6,448 nucleotides of DNA from Acidobacteriota bacterium (GTDB lineage Bacteria > Acidobacteriota > Terriglobia > UBA7540): positions 1 to 6,448 of the forward strand of contig JAKASC010000140.1 in the NCBI GenBank assembly GCA_021828245.1. Reading direction: 5' to 3'. The translations under genes and the position numbers were made by a program. The notes below the pieces were generated by a model. The model was not told the DNA's origin and did not search any database. It saw only the letters and a program-made list of their open reading frames with translations. Positions 6,026-6,448 of the stretch are shown one piece after another. Numbering within the stretch: the stretch's first letter is position 1; every line of letters begins with the position of its first letter.

Positions 6026-6427
6026 TTACACGCCAATTACTTGGACCAATTCCTTGACGGCAGCGGCGGATTTTTGCAACGCGGCATTCTCTTCGGGCGT
6101 GAGCTTGATCTCGAAGACCTGCTCCATGCCGCGCGCGCCGAGCTTCACCAAAACGCCGACGAAAAGCCCGCGAATCCCGTACTCGCCCTCGAGATAGACC
6201 GTGCAGGGTAGGATTTTCTTGCGGTCGTTGAAGATGGCGTCCACCATCTCCACCACAGCGGCAGAGGGCGCGTAATAGGCGCTTCCGCTCTTCAAATAAT
6301 TGACGATTTCCGCTCCGCCGTTGCGCGTGCGCTGGATGATGGCATCGAGCTTCTCTTGCGGTAGCAACTCCGTCACCGGAATACCGGCGACGCAGGTGTA
6401 CCGAGGCACAGGGACCATCGTATCGCC
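6026..6427 (-). CDS. mdh: Malate dehydrogenase (LDH-like type), C-terminal part, cut at contig end
   Basis: These are the C-terminal 133 residues of NAD-dependent malate dehydrogenase, which interconverts malate and oxaloacetate in the TCA cycle. The family signature GDTMVPVPRYTCVAGIPVTE opens the fragment. It is followed by the RTRNGGAEIVNYLKSGSAYY segment, the VEMVDAI helix, CTVYLEGEYGIRGLFVGV and a typical C-terminal helix (TPEENAALQKSAAAVKELV). The LDH-like type is recognised from the GDTMVP and YLEGEYG blocks. The catalytic His normally stands two residues before the Asp of GDTMVP, in GGHGDTMVP. It is just missing, because genomic sequence stops at the Gly codon. The nucleotide-binding N-terminal half lies outside. 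Residues that an automatic translation would add before GDTM (VLFRS) come from adapter sequence. It stands alone here, convergent with the cyclophilins. Confidence 0.92.
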   Translation of the reverse strand, partial: GDTMVPVPRYTCVAGIPVTELLPQEKLDAIIQRTRNGGAEIVNYLKSGSAYYAPSAAVVEMVDAIFNDRKKILPCTVYLEGEYGIRGLFVGVLVKLGARGMEQVFEIKLTPEENAALQKSAAAVKELVQVIGV

Positions 6428-6448
6428 AGATCGGAAGAGCACCGTCTG
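6428..6448. other. Illumina sequencing adapter remnant (non-genomic)
   Basis: The last 21 bases begin AGATCGGAAGAGCAC and continue CGTCTG. The TruSeq read-through adapter is AGATCGGAAGAGCAC followed by ACGTCTG, so this is the adapter with a single A missing. Read in frame on the minus strand it gives LFRS, the familiar translation of CTCTTCCGATCT. It abuts the malate dehydrogenase codons exactly where the conserved GGHG motif should continue. It should be trimmed. Confidence 0.93.

Noticed and set aside
1..6448. CRISPR array, insertion sequence, prophage, defence island, tRNA or rRNA
   Set aside because: No regularly spaced repeats, transposase, integrase, toxin-like gene or RNA gene could be seen on either strand.

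Overview
The window looks like the end of a metagenome-assembled contig from a GC-rich, Gram-negative-type bacterium. The genes point to a diderm: periplasmic adaptor (membrane fusion) proteins, a MacB-type permease and a lipoprotein cyclophilin. Gene order and protein style fit the Verrucomicrobiota (Pedosphaera/Limisphaera-like). That is an impression from family resemblance, not a demonstrated assignment.

Left two thirds (1-4127, all on the minus strand, read right to left): a tightly packed operon. Three different HlyD/MacA-type periplasmic adaptor genes follow one another (432, 420 and 435 aa). The fourth gene is the start of a MacB/FtsX-type ABC permease that runs off the left edge. Junctions are a 4-bp ATGA overlap, a 4-bp gap and a second ATGA overlap, so the genes are probably translationally coupled. 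The permease carries no fused ATPase at its N-terminus, so a separate ATPase, and possibly more permeases or an outer-membrane factor, should lie beyond the left edge. The predicted machine is a tripartite ABC export pump with three distinct adaptors. The helical-hairpin segments of all three adaptors have exactly the same length (128 residues between two conserved landmarks) and share an I-L-x-x-I motif at the hairpin midpoint, which suggests co-assembly.

Middle (4128-4584): a 457-bp divergent intergenic region with no convincing gene. It holds a small perfect stem-loop and a very good sigma70-type promoter (TTGACA-N18-GATAAT) firing rightward.

Right part (4585-5944, plus strand): two consecutive cyclophilin-type peptidylprolyl isomerases. 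The first is probably an exported lipoprotein and the second a cytosolic enzyme with the canonical active site. They probably share the promoter and supply proline isomerisation on both sides of the inner membrane.

Right end (6026-6427, minus strand): the C-terminal 133 residues of an LDH-like malate dehydrogenase, convergent with the cyclophilins. The last 21 bases (6428-6448) are not genomic: they match an Illumina TruSeq adapter with one base missing.
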